Source: Apus apus
Taxonomy: Eukaryota; Chordata; Aves; Apodiformes; Apodidae
Direction: 5' to 3'
Length of the DNA stretch: 64,000 nt
NCBI RefSeq assembly: GCF_020740795.1
Contig: NC_067290.1
Coordinates: forward strand, 19,229,001 to 19,293,000
In this document: positions 49,897-63,257 of the stretch, piece by piece
How positions within the stretch are numbered: position 1 is the first letter of the stretch
Layout of the letters: the number at the start of each line of letters is the position of its first letter
Made by a program: the position numbers and the translations under genes
Notes under the pieces: generated by a model
What the model was told of the DNA's origin: nothing
Seen by the model: the letters and a program-made list of their open reading frames with translations, nothing else
Databases searched by the model: none

Positions 49897-52800
49897 TGCC
49901 AGGATGCCAAAATAATAATTAAACATAGACACTCTAAAGATGAGGCAGATCTGCGGGTGATGCTACACAAGAAAGCACATCTCATCCAATCAGCCATACT
50001 GGCTTAAAATAAAGGTGCATCCAACTGATTCCATGACAGTCAGCCTAGAGGAGACACCTAAAGAAGGCTGTAGGAGTAGAGATGCTTAGGACTTGAACAA
50101 TATAGTGCAAATTGCTCTACTTGATACCACACACAATGCCCAAAGCAGAGGTGAACTGGGATGATTTTACTGGTCAGGAGAGCAGATGCTATTAAGCAAA
50201 ATCCCTTGGCCAACAGCCAGTTGTGCAATAGGCTGCACATGATTTGTGGTCAAGAAAGACCATTTTTTAAGTTCCAAGTTTCAGTCTACTAAATGAGTGT
50301 CAATACCATGATGAAAAGCATATGTAAATCAGTCAATATGATAAATATATCGATGAGATTCTGCTTGATTAATCTAATTTAAGTCAGGATCTGCCTTGGG
50401 CTTAAAATGTTATAGAAATATCTCTTGGGTTCCTCTTCAATTATATGTAAGAAAATAAAGACCTTTTTAATCTTGCCTGGTCTGACATTACCTTAATTGC
50501 TTAAGATGATTTATTTTCCAAGATTTTATTCCCAAGTTGTTGATCATCTGAAAGCAAGGAGTAGGTGACAGCCTGAAAATTCTATACTGGATCTTCCTGT
50601 GTCCTCAGGATTTTTGCCATGGTAGTAATCTGGACTACAAAAAGAAATTCTCTCTCTGTTTTTTTTCTGTTGTCTTTGTCATCTTTAGCATTTCTAAGCA
50701 TTAGTTTGGAGTATAAACCCTTCTATCAACATACAAAATGATTTCTAATATCATGTTTATACAGCTAGTTCCTGACTGCCTTTATTCATGGCGGTTATTT
50801 AAGCTCTAGTGGGAAAAGCAAGTATCTATGAAGCAGCTATTTCATTCCAGTTATTCAAAGTAAATAAGCAAAATTTAAATAACATGTACAGAGAGCTTAA
50901 ACATCCACCTGCAATTTAAGTCCCCTATAATGGTGATTATATCTAGCTTTCTACAAGGTCTGGAGCTCATAATACCACAAAAAACAAAATACTACTTCAC
51001 ATTACAACATGTTTCCCATTGCACATAAATTGGAATTACAAAGTGTACCCTCTGGAAACAAAAGAGGAATCATTGTTTGCTTTAGTGTATTCAAATTATT
51101 TGCAAACTAGTCTTTTTCATCATTTCTTTTTCATTCCAGTGTCGCTGGAATTTTGCTACTAAGTATCTGCCTGAAAAGAATGCAGCTGTCATCAATATCC
51201 AGTAGCTATTGTAGACTGAACTGGTACAGCTTTCAAACACCAAAGTGTTTAGTAAACCAATTACCATTTATTACATAGCATGCAGTTGATATAAATAGAA
51301 GAGACATTCTTAGCAGATTTCTTCCCTCTTTCCCTGCACTGTATTTGTTTTTAAGGGTGTGTATATACCATCCATGTCTATACACACAAGTGCAGGATAA
51401 ATGGATGTTACACAGCACAGTGTTTCACACAGAGGAAAAAACAAAGTATCAGTTGCTTACACTTTGGTTCAGTTGGGGTTGATCCATTGACACTGAAGTT
51501 TAGGAAAGGCTTTGACTGGCTTTAAAGTACTTTGGCTCATACTCTCTCCATAGAAAAAGAAACAAATTGAGGAAGCATGAAATTGTATCTACTCCCAGCT
51601 CTAAAAATGCTCTCCAAACTAAGCATTCATCAGGCTGCTGCATATTTTCTATACTGAAATTGCAGTCATACTGGGGGAAAAAAACCCACAACTGTCCTAA
51701 GAAATTCAGTTGCATTTGCTCAGTCTTTTCCCAACAGATTCCACAAGCCTTTCTGCCATGGGGCAGGAAGAGTGGTTCTATGAAAGTGGGTAAAGATTTG
51801 TCTAGGATTAAAAGGCTTAGTTGTCCCAGATACCTCTGGTTAGTTGTGAGCAGGGGGAGATGAATAACACATTTCAGCCTAACTCCTTGAAATGACTCGG
51901 AGAGTTTTTTTCTAACCTAGAAAAAGGGAGAAATAAGGATCTCTAGGAAGGAGGCAATGGAGGAGGATGGAAGCAAGGTAAGATGCTTAATTAAATGAGT
52001 CTGAAATGGAGATTAAAGACTGGAGGAAATTTTCACAAATCTCTTTTTAATTACCCATTTTTAGTAGAAGCTGCATTGTAGCTTGCCATGTTGCTACATG
52101 CTTATCCAAGTCAGTGTTCCACTCTCTCTCCCCTTCTCCAGAGCAACAAGCAACAGTGTTTTGGAGTCACCACACAAAAACCCAGAGCTGATTAACACCA
52201 GCAGTGGCAAAAATTATCTGAGCTTAATTAGCCACCATCCTCCTAAGGCAGTAAAGCACAGTTGTATTTTGCACCAAAAAAAAGCTACAGAGAAACAAAG
52301 TGCTGGATTTATTTAACTGGCAGGATATTAAACTATATAGCTGTTATCTTTTCCTGTCTTGTAAATTATTGAATTAAGCCTTCAGTCAGTTTGGCAACAG
52401 TGCCAAATGAATATTACAACAGTACAATGCACCAAACAGTATCTGTCATCGAGTCTAGGTCTCACTTATAACTGAAATTACACTGAACAAAATGCTTGTG
52501 CAGTAGATTGGAAAAGGTTCATTATTATTTATTCATCTTGCCTAGTAACACAAAAACTAATGAAATTTCATTGAGAAGAGTGCACGTCAGGCTTACTATA
52601 CATCATAAAGACACATGCCTCTAACATTATTGTGAACATTTTTCTCAGTAATTAGATGTCTGTTCCACAACAATTCTGTGTCTGAAGGACACAACCGAGC
52701 TCATCACATAAAACAAACCACCTGCACAAATGAAAAGGCTTCCTTTATCTTGTCTACAGCTTGCACAACTCTTCAGAAAACCCTTCCATGAAGCCAAAGT

Positions 52801-55800
52801 AGTCGGGCACAGTCAGTAATTCTAACATTGCTATTCACATGTTTAAATTTCTTAATAGAATACTACATTATTCATACAGTTCACACATTGGGGTTATAAA
52901 TACACCAATAGCTATTCAGGCTATCATACCCTTACATGGATCTCCCCAAAGAACTGTTCATAAATCTGTGTTCATCTGCAACCACAAGTGTAAATTAGTC
53001 AAGTTCCATTGAATGCCATCCAGAATGCATCAATTATGAGCAATTTTCCCTCACTGTAGCTTGAACTTCTGGTCTGGAATCTTTAGGGAATATTTAGGTA
53101 TTGGATTGAATGCAACTAGTGCCATGTAAATCTGAAGTAAGAGTTTGATTGTTTTAACAAGTATGATATAAGGAGAAATACCACACTTTGGCATTTAGAG
53201 ATCTATCATCAATTATCTTGGCATTAGAATGTGTTTATCTGTTAGACCAAAATGCAGAAGGGTAATAAATTCACTGATACCCAATTAGATTCACAGAAAG
53301 TTAGGTCAAAGTGTGGAAGCAATACTTGTTATCATAACAGAACTGCTAAAAATGTCTGAAGCATCAGGTTTTGACAAAATCTTCTGTCAATCTATATATT
53401 TAGTTGAAAAAGACTCAAAAATAAAGAACATGGTTATTTTTGCATAATACTTCCATAATTATTACCTGTGATATGTTACACCCTAATTTTATATGCTAGA
53501 TTCTTGCAATCCCAATAGCTGGTTATATTAGTAATTACAGTATTATTTTATACTTTCATTGTGTGTTTCCACACCCAAGTACTTCAGGAAATTGTGCAGT
53601 TGGTACATAACCTGAGTGTTTTGCTTGCTCCATTAGCCTCAGATCACCCTACCTACACCATCTTACAGGTTATGTCTAAATATTGATAAAAATACTGTAA
53701 TACTTTGAGCCATTTTTTAAAGATTAAAATTTAGGGGATACAGATGTGCTTTCATTGAAGACATGTAACATTTCTGTGACATTGATGAGGGCTGGAGTAC
53801 CCCTCACTACTCCAGTCTTGGAAGTTCCATCTCCAAACTCAAATCCAGGTGTTGGTTCTCTGGGTGAGGCACAGAGGAAGGAGGGAAGAAGAGGCAGAGC
53901 AGGGCTCCAGCTCAGCTGCTGGGCAGTGGCAGGCTTACAGCTATGCCTTCTCTTATCTGCTTACCCTCACAGTTTTTCAGATCATTAAGTAGAATTCCCT
54001 GTCCTGCTGTGTCCCAGACAAAACGGATGCCTTGCACTGTTGACTGTCATTTTACTGTCAGCTCTGCATACAGAACCTGCGCTTGAGCAGCAAGATTGAA
54101 TTCATTCCCCAGAGTTTCTCTGACTCCAGTAGGGTTGGGACTTCCCCCTGTGCCTCCTCAATACCTACTCTTCTCTCTACATGAGGGCTGGTTGAGTGTC
54201 TCTCTGGTTTTGGTGCTTGATAACAAGGACAACATGGAATTTCACTACTCCCGATTTGGGGTGTTCTACAGAAGCTGAAACCTGAGAGGAGCCCCGTGTC
54301 TCAGGAGCTCTGCACATCCATGGCTGAAGGGAGAAAACACATCAAAGTCACAGGCCCTTTGGGAAAATCCTACAGGTTTCAGGTTGCTTCTGCCTGCTCA
54401 AACCTAAAACATCTCTTCTAATCTCCCTTTCTCTGCACGTCTCCTGCTTTATTCTCTGATTGAGACCTAAGTGCCAGAGAAGAGGGAAGCCTGCCTCCCA
54501 CTGCCTGTAATACAAGTTGTTTTTCTTTTCAGAATGCTTTCATGGCCCTTTCCTGCTGCTTCTTTTCCCATCCTCTCTTTCAGTTAGTATCTGCTTCCTT
54601 GAGCTGGTGTGTTTATGCCTTCCTGTTTCACTTTACACTTCCCTGTTAGCAAACTGTGACTCTTCCATTACCTCTCATTTTGCATCTGCCATGTTCCTTT
54701 TAAAGTCCTTGAGCTACCTGGTCCAGGCTTTTGATAAGGAATATAATAATGCTATTCTGCTTCTGATAAGATTCAACTGAATGCCTCAATGTTATTTACA
54801 GGGAAGGACTTCATTGCATTTTAAAAACAGTGGGCCCTAAACCTTCCTTTCCAATTAAAACTTATGTCTTCAGCAGTGAGGAAAAACAAACAGATTTTGA
54901 AATAATTTGGAATTGTCTATTTTTTTACCCATGCTGTCATTACAAGGAGGAAAGTCTCTAACTCACCTGTTCCATCCTTTTTGCTAGAACTGACAGGTGT
55001 TTTACTATCAAGCTGATTTAAAAGAGGCCTCTTAATCAGGTGTCAGCTTTGTCCCATAAAGTCATATTAATGTTTTGGATCAGATATGAGGCTCCATCTA
55101 AGGCACATTAAGAAAGATTCATTAGAAACTCACTACTGGAATTTACAGCCTTCCTGAAACTTAATAGCCTGGATAAATTCCTCCTTATCTGGTTTGCTTA
55201 TGTGAATTATAGCAGTTTTGCATTTAGAAGCTTTTTAGAGTACAGGTTTTGTCATTCTTCTGGCCTCTTTATTCTTATTATCTTCAGTCAGGAAACACTG
55301 ATATGCTACATGCACACCTGCCTAGGGAACAGTGTGAACCATCCACGCTTAGTGCACAAGTTCAGATGAGGAAAGAACAGCCCTAGTCCACCCCTTACTT
55401 GGGATTCTTCAATGCCAGACCTCTAGTTGTTTGTTCTACAGCACCCAGCACAAAGGACTCCTTATCTCTGACCAGCTCCACAAAACATCGTGGCAACAGA
55501 AATGATGTCAGAAGGTGCAAACATGACAGACTTTGCAGGTCTCAGACCAACACCACCACACATTTCTGGCTCTTGAGCCATGAGCCCTCTTGAGTTTGTC
55601 TACTCAGAGCTGATTCACACAGGCAAACCTGAAGCCTTACGAGGGCTTTCCCTGCAAGCAGAGCATGACATTTCCAGGACACCTTCAGCTTCACCAAATG
55701 GAATTTATCTATGATTACTCATCAGTTTTGAGGGATTACAACACAACTTTGCAAAACAGTTATAATAGAAAGGAAAATCTGTGGTAGGAAAAGGATAAAA

Positions 55801-58800
55801 AGTCAGCTGGTTTGCAATATTGGTCTACTAAGCTACCTATACACATGCTAAAGACTGGGTCTTGACCAGCTTGCATTGCCAGGTGAGCAAACACCTCATA
55901 GAGAGCTAAGCAAGCAGCCAGCCAGCATCAGACAACAGGAACAACCAGGGAGCAGGATTTGCTTGGAAATTAAGTTGATCAAGTGTGGGGTCCAGATTTG
56001 TGCTCCGTTCTCCTTGTCTGGATGAGTCTGTGCATAAGCATTTAAATATTTATTGTGACTAACCGAAACCTCTTGGACTACATCCCTACATCACCAGCCC
56101 AATGCAACTAACCCTTGCCCAAAATGCAATGAGAGGAAAGCTCTGTGATATCCTCTGCTGGTGATTAATTAACAAAAAAATAGGCTTCCTCCTCTTCCAC
56201 TGGCACTGTGTTATTCTCTGTATTGGCTGAAAGCAGTGTCATATAATGAATAAAGGGATGTTGAGTCATTTCATACTTCAGATCTGAATTCAGACTAGCA
56301 TAATTATGGTCTTTATGGAGATCAAACTGATTAGGTATCATAAAGAAATACATTTTAGCTTCTTATAAAACATTTCATAACAAGAGTTTATATTTGCTTT
56401 CAAGGACCATGCTGAAGATTTGCACACAACTTGTGTACCAGCAATGACATATTTAATCAAATATTCATATTCCAATAGATAAAAAACTCCCCTGAATTAC
56501 TTAAATCTTAACAAAAGTAAACAGTCCTACAAAGATAAATCTCTCATATGTATATCTGGAGAAATCATAGTAACTGGTATTGAATCTGAAGAATAGGGGA
56601 GAAATATATGGCCATTCTCTATATGAAATGCAAAAGAATGTATCAGGAAATTAGAGATGACCAGCCTGACCTTTTCTATAAATAAGAGATGGACTCACAG
56701 TACACCACTGGCTCCAAAAGTGCACATCATTTCACTCAAATTTGGTGTTATTCTCTGTTGAAGTTCAGGCAGCAAGAAAAGACTATTAAAGAGAAAACAA
56801 AAAGACAGTATGAAGCCACTTTTACTAAAATTCAGGGACAACGTGCTTTGAGATAGACTGTGACATGTCTGTGAAGGACCTTTTAGGGTACATGTAAGAT
56901 ATTGTGCCCTTATTCAACACAATAAGGGCCTGCTGTATTAAGGGGATACAAGAACTAGCATGTTCCAAAGTCTGCACATGATAAATGAATCTAAATTCCA
57001 TTTGGAACTTGCCCTGGGAATTTAATTCCAGGTTGACAAAAATATTTACATTTTTATCAATTAAACCAGGGATTTTTATGTACATCAGGTTAATTTCAGG
57101 CCCAGCCAGCTACATTGATTCAAAAAATAGAACAATAATCTCGAGGTCATTTTGATGCTTTAGAAAAGCTTTTCTAGGAAGGAAACAAGAATGACTAACA
57201 AGCTAAGTAAATTAACCTAGAAGGGAAGAAGATTCCTACCAAAGACAAGACAATTCAAGGGATCAGTTGTAGAAATAGTGAAAAAAGAAGCCTCAAAATT
57301 TACCAAGGGATTAAAAATAGAAGATTAGCAGGAAAAGAAACAAAGATTATTTAAGTATATTCAGCCACCATCTCTGAGAGCCCCCCTGCCTTGCTGAACA
57401 AACTGTCTCACCTACTCCCCACATCAACAAAGGCTACCATGAGAAACAGTCCTGGTTTACTTTAATATAATTTGATTCTGAAAGCATGAAATAAAGGAAA
57501 AATAATTTGCGGTCTCAGGTCAATATTGGGAGATGTGTAATCTTTCTGATCAGAAAGCCTGGAACCATAAGATATAAGTGAATTTATTTTTCCTACAGCA
57601 TTTTGCTCTATGACTAAGGACCCCTGGAAGAACCACAATATTAAGAATAAAAAAAATATAGAGAGAGATTTAAGATCTAGACAGAGGTAAGGGCTGAAAA
57701 ACACACTTATCTTTAGGTATTTGAATATCCCCACCAAAAGTAAACAGCAAGGCCCTATATCATGTCTTGAATGTCATTGAGTGACAGCTGCTTTCACTGG
57801 GTTTGCTTCATACTGTCTGTGATTTCCACCTGTGTCCCCGGGTTATCAATAACCCACCAAATCTTTGGAGTCTGCTCTAAGTTTACACACAGTCTGCAAA
57901 GTTTAACAGAATGAAAAAGTTATGAAAATTGATACTTTTACTGATTTACTGCATTTTATGATCTTTTATGCCACTTATCACATGTGAGGTTCATCCAAGT
58001 TTAACATTTTGTGTTCAAACCACTAGCTCATCTCAGCTGTTTTACTAGCCTGACTTATTTTATATCCTAAGCTGAGAGGATGTCTTTTCTCTTTCTAACA
58101 TGCCCATGCTATCACCTTTATAACATGAGAGTCTTAAAATGAGACCTGTCTAGCCAAGCAGCTATTGTGATATAAAAGAAATCAATCCTTTTTTGAGTGC
58201 TTCTTTGAATTTCACACCAATTCTCTTGAAGGCTGTTTGTCCCAGGTGCTGCTCATGAAACCACTATCACAGCTGGGCTGATTAGCAGAGTTTCAATGGG
58301 TATACAGTGAAAATCAGTATTACACACCCATACAGGATCCAGAGTGTAACAGAGACACAGGAATGGGCATCTCAATTAACATAAATGGAAAACATTGTGA
58401 TTATCAGATGGCATCCTTAAAAAGGCTTGTGGAAAAACATTTTCATTTGTTCACTCTCTAGAGTTTTGCCAGATGTTCTTTGTCTTAGATCCACTGAAAC
58501 AGAAAAGTCTGACTATTTTAATCAGAAAAAAAAACACCCTAATTTTACTCCTAGAAAGAGGGGGTTGAGTTAAAAATACTTCAGAGGGAGGTGGAAGCAC
58601 CAGACACAGAAAGCCACAACTTCATCCTCTCCTGCTCCCAGTGACAACCTAAAGCACAAGTGTGAGGTAGATGTGGGGAGATTTAAGAGGTGGCCATAGA
58701 TCTTCCAGGGGAGATGTGCACAGAAGCTTGTAGTCACTGTCACTTGCAAAATAAATCACCAACACTTGGGATATGCAATTTTATTATCAATCAAGCTTGA

Positions 58801-58960
58801 AATATCTCCTCCTTAATAGCCAAATGTCTGGAGGTGGATTCTCTGTTGAGTATATCATCAGACCTTAGCTTTTGACCAAAAGCAAGGGACACCAAAGGAC
58901 ACTCATGTTTAAGGACAGGCTAACAAAGTCTAATCTTAAATTATTGCTTTTCTTTCACAG

Positions 58961-59087
58961 AGGAAGAAACCCTTCATGGTCCTGTTTTTATCCAAGAGCC
59001 ATATGACATCACTTATTCCATGGGCTCAGCAAATCCAGAAATCCTACTGAACTGTACAGCTCAAGGATATCCACTCCCATACTACAG
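58961..59087 (+). CDS. CNTN6: Contactin-6 exon, start of Ig domain 1
   Basis: The second coding exon (127 nt) enters in phase 1 and leaves in phase 2. With the split codon it gives residues 19-60 plus two bases of Arg61. Landmarks are GPVFIQEP (residues 25-32), the contactin opening of Ig1, and ILLNCTAQGYPLPYYR, where Cys50 is the first cysteine of the Ig1 disulphide and GYPxPxYR is the conserved following loop. Aligned by eye with human CNTN6 as I remember it, the segment needs no gaps, and the GYP.P.YR form favours CNTN6 over CNTN3/4 (GNP.P). N49-C50-T51 is a possible N-glycosylation sequon. The acceptor is TTTCTTTCACAG and the donor CAG|GTGAAG. Ig1 forms part of the horseshoe-shaped four-Ig ligand-binding head. 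Identity as a contactin is firm. The paralog call is strong but made without a search. Confidence 0.88.
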
Positions 59088-59470
59088 GTGAAGTCATCTT
59101 TGGAAAAGTATTGTCTCACTGTACATCTTTTAACTGTCTTTTAATGAGTATTATTACACAGTCATAAACACCTCAAAAGGTATCAAGCGCTCACAGCAAG
59201 AGCATTCATTGCTATAGTAAATTTGAGGAATGAAGAAGAAACATTGTTGCTACTCTGTTAAAAAAATTAACACAGCAAAAGAAAGCACATCACTGACAAC
59301 TGTCCCCAAAGTATTTCAGAGCACACAAAATTCCTTCTCAATCCACAGAACAGCTGTGAAAAATGGAGAAATGGAAATGCTGCACCTCTGTATATAAGAA
59401 AACTTCCCATCCCTTCACTAAATGCTTGGAAAGCAAAAGCACGATACCCTTTTCTAATTCTACACATTTC

Positions 59471-59492
59471 ATATATATATATATATATATAT
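59471..59492. repeat. (AT)11 microsatellite
   Basis: Eleven uninterrupted AT units, 383 bp downstream of the exon donor. Probably length-polymorphic. Confidence 0.95.
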
Positions 59493-62400
59493 TTATAGTG
59501 TTAATTTAGAGGAACAGCAAGGAACAGCTTTGATACCTAGCTTACAGTACTCTGTAGACTCACTTAATAAAACCTTGGTACTTACAATTATTTGATTATT
59601 CAGTAACTATGGACTCATCACAAAATGTAATTCGTTGCCCAAAGGTTCTGGAACCTGAGACTAGTAAGAGGAAAAGCTGGAAAACTGGAAAAAAACCAAT
59701 TTGCTTTCTTTGGAAAAGAATGCAGAAAATAATGGTCTAGGAAAAGAAAAAAAAATAATAAAGGAAATAATTTATGCAAGACACAAAAGAAAGTTGTGTC
59801 CTACTAAATACTTAGGCAGCATTTATTCAATACTTTTTAATTGCTCACACAACAGCAATTCCATTTTATCTATGATGCCTTTTTCTAGACAGTCAAAATT
59901 GTTCATAATCAGGTGCATTATTTCAACTGTTTCCCAAACATAACGTTTCAAAATACACTCACAATTTTATTTTTAAGCTCAAGCTTTTCTATTGTAGTTG
60001 ATTGAGGGATTGCCATCAATGACCTTAAGTAATGAATTTTACCTTTTTTTCTGCTTACAGTCTATCCCTGAACATATCCCAGTTCCACAGTTGGCTTCCA
60101 TTGAGTAATTCAGTCTAGGACAGGTAGACTTCCTCCATACTGGAAAAAAAAAAACAAAACAGAATGAAATCACCTAGAGCTTGCCAAGGAAGTGTTTTCT
60201 GCAGTGTTTTGACATTTCCTCTCTGGTCTCAGGTGCTTAGCTCTAACTCATCACACTTTTTCTGAATTTACATTTTGTATCCAGAGTAATCACATTATCT
60301 AACATTTTCATGCAAGTTTGGTATTGAGGGGTTTATCTTCCCCCCCAATAATCTTCACAGAGAGCAGTCAACTGAACAAATAAATAACAAACCCAAGGAC
60401 AGCACAGGCATTATTCATCATAGCAATATTTTAATATTTCAGAATAACTTAGAATGATGCAGTATGGCAAGATAAAGAGATTCAAATTCAATCCAAATCA
60501 AAGTACCACAGAAGATAACTGTAACTGACAAATAAATTGAGGGTAACAAAAGCACAAAGGCTACAATGATTGCAAATGACATTAAATGTGTTTATAATCA
60601 TGGCATAAAATTGTGGAATGATTCCCAGTAACCCCAAAAATATATTTATCTTGTTCATAACCTTGAAAGGCACATGACAACCCTGCCACAGTGTACTTGT
60701 TCACTAAAATGCTGTCCCTTGGCTCAGGGCAGATTCTGCTGCAAAAGTGAAGTGGAATTAAAAATAACTTCAACTTCTGTTTGTTTTTCACAGTCAATAG
60801 TTTTTAAACTTCCTGTTTTCTTCCTCTGGGGAAGTACTGTATATTAGGGGGTTTTGCCAGGTTTTTTTCCAATTGCAAGTCTCAAATGAGATGGCAGAAC
60901 ATCTCCAGTTGAATGCAAATAATATGAGAAACACTGAATATGATGAAGACTTAAAAATTAAAAATTTTTATAACAGCAGAATAGATAATTAATAGAATCA
61001 TGTCTGCATTTATCTACAGAGAAAGTAGTTTGAGTTAGGAAAAGATATATACAAGAAAAAGCTTTAGTTATCATAACTTTGGTACAAAAAACATGACAAA
61101 GCCATACTGTGCTTTGTAACAGAATTTTACTCATAGAGTTGGAGAAAGCATTCCAGGAGATTCTAATAGCCCTAAATCAGTCCTAAAGTGAAAGAGATAG
61201 CTGAAATACTGCACATGAGATTATCCAAAATATTTGGCATATTAGTTAAGCAGAATCTTTTACTAATTTCTTAATTGCTTCAACATTCCCACATTGGTAG
61301 TTTCACTGAAATTCACATACCTTCATAAATCATTTCCAAAAGAAGTCACATCTTCTGAAGGAAAATGTCTCCTTCTTCTAAATAGTTCCTATGGAACAAT
61401 ACTCTTTTCCAGATCCCACTTAAGGGACCCACTTAAGTTACAGCTACTTTGACATTCCACAGCACTGCACAGTATCCTTACAGATGGGATCAGAAATTTC
61501 CTGCTTAATTATCCACTTATCAGAAACCATCACCATGAGCCAAAAGTTTTCTTTTTCCTTACCCCTCAGGGTGTAGGGAGAGGTGTTAGGATTGTGGTAT
61601 CAGCAGATACACAGCCCAGAATAAATCCTACTCAGAGAGGATAAGGGAAGTGTAAACACCAGAGAGCCCTCTGAGTATGGAGCTTAACAGTCAAATTGTG
61701 CATAATGAAACCTCCTGACGTTGCTCAAACGAGTCCTAAGAATAGCTGCATTCTGCAAACAATTCCAATCTTGCACCATTTTTTTAAGTTTCATGTGCTT
61801 CCATCTTCTTTGCAGATTTTTAGCTGGATCAAGATTTTTTTTCAGTGTGAAAAACAATAGAAATTAATTTTATTATTTTTTCCACAATTCTTTTATAAGA
61901 TATTACCCTAAAGACAGTTTGCATAATTTGCAGTTGGACTGGAACTATACATTATTGACACACTCGTGTTCATTAATAAATTCTACTCCTTCTCATGTTT
62001 ATTTGCTAGGAGATGAAGACTATTTGAATAGCAAATCACAAGTATTGATTAAGTAGTATAAACAAGAGGAAATCATCATATATTTCAAGTTTATCCTCAT
62101 ACCCGTGGTTTGACTGCAGTGTACTTTGGCAGGAAGTCTGAAATCCAGCACCAAAGATTTAACATAACCCAGTGGGGCTTGGAAGAATATCTGGCATATT
62201 GGAATGTTAGGGTAAACTGGCAACAATTTAAGAAAAGAGAGACAATAGACTACCTTGTGCTTGAGATCAAGGTGTCAAGGGAGGAAGGTCCCACATATGT
62301 GTGATCAAAGCCTTTAGCTTAATGAAGAATTGATTTGGAACATTCTACAACTGGTGTTGTATAAAAAGCTGGATTCTGAAGCAGATGGAATATGATGATT

Positions 62401-63206
62401 TGTTCTAAGAATTCATAAAACATGGTTGGTTGGTGGTTTGTTTTGGTTTTTTAATTTTGGACCTATCAATACGATTTGAGAAGTTTTACAGTCCTAGGGA
62501 ACGAATTAATTCAACACCAGAAAATAGCCTGCTTTTCTTTTCTTTATTTTTTTTTAAGTTTAGATTCTGAAACCATTGGTCCAGGACGTATTTTCCTTAA
62601 TTGAAGTGTTTTCCAATGGTTGCATGAAGAAGTTTATGAAAAATATGTCAGCGACCCCTGCCTTAACACACTTATGTTCAAATCTTCTTAACTCTTCACA
62701 TATTTCTGTGTATCAGACAGTACACCGCAGAGCACAGCAAGTCATTAAATCATTGTCTATCATTCACAATAATTCATTAATTTGCTTCCTTCAGTGATGT
62801 AAACATATCAGTTAGGAAAAAGCCCACACCAGGAGATGAATCCCTGATCTATATGCAAAGTTTAATAATCATTGTACCATGGTGATTAGAATGATTATGG
62901 GGATACTGTGAAGAATTCATTTGCGGCAACTAAGCCAACAACTTTGTATTTGTTTTGAAAAACAATTAGAGAGCTTAATTGGGAGCCATGTAATGTTGAC
63001 AGCAGTTATTTCAGTGATTGATTCTGAAATTAAAGAGAACTGGCAAACTAAATACCAGAATATCCTACATTAGAAAACAGAAAGGTTTAGACAATGTGTA
63101 TTGTATGTAAATCCTGAAGTATTGCAAATCCTATCAGTGATCCAGAGCACAGCTTCACAGCAAAGGCTCATGGGTGGGCACCAGCCAAGATTCTGCCCAT
63201 CTCTGG

Positions 63207-63257
63207 AAAAAAAAAAACCCAAACAAAACCAAAATACCCCCCAAAAAACAGCAAAAA
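63207..63257. repeat. A/C-rich low-complexity tract
   Basis: A runs of 4-11 separated by CCC, CC and CCCCCC, with almost no G or T. Could be the degraded tail of an old insertion, but no body is recognisable. Confidence 0.8.

Larger units (their letters stand above)
34448..58960 (+). other. CNTN6: Phase-1 intron of CNTN6, 24.5 kb
   Basis: Bounded by the donor AG|GTAAAA and the acceptor 'ttattgcttttctttcacag', with a plausible branch site TCTAAT at about 58929-58934. Long 5' introns are typical of contactin genes. It contains a degraded CR1 (about 40048-40670), a hairpin element at 36478-36547 and several simple repeats. I found no other exon, and no contactin-like translation occurs between the two coding exons. 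Long intervals without any named element (for example 43-48 kb and 50-58 kb) are AT-rich unique-looking sequence in which I see nothing I can identify. Some may be conserved non-coding DNA, which needs alignment to judge. Confidence 0.8.
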
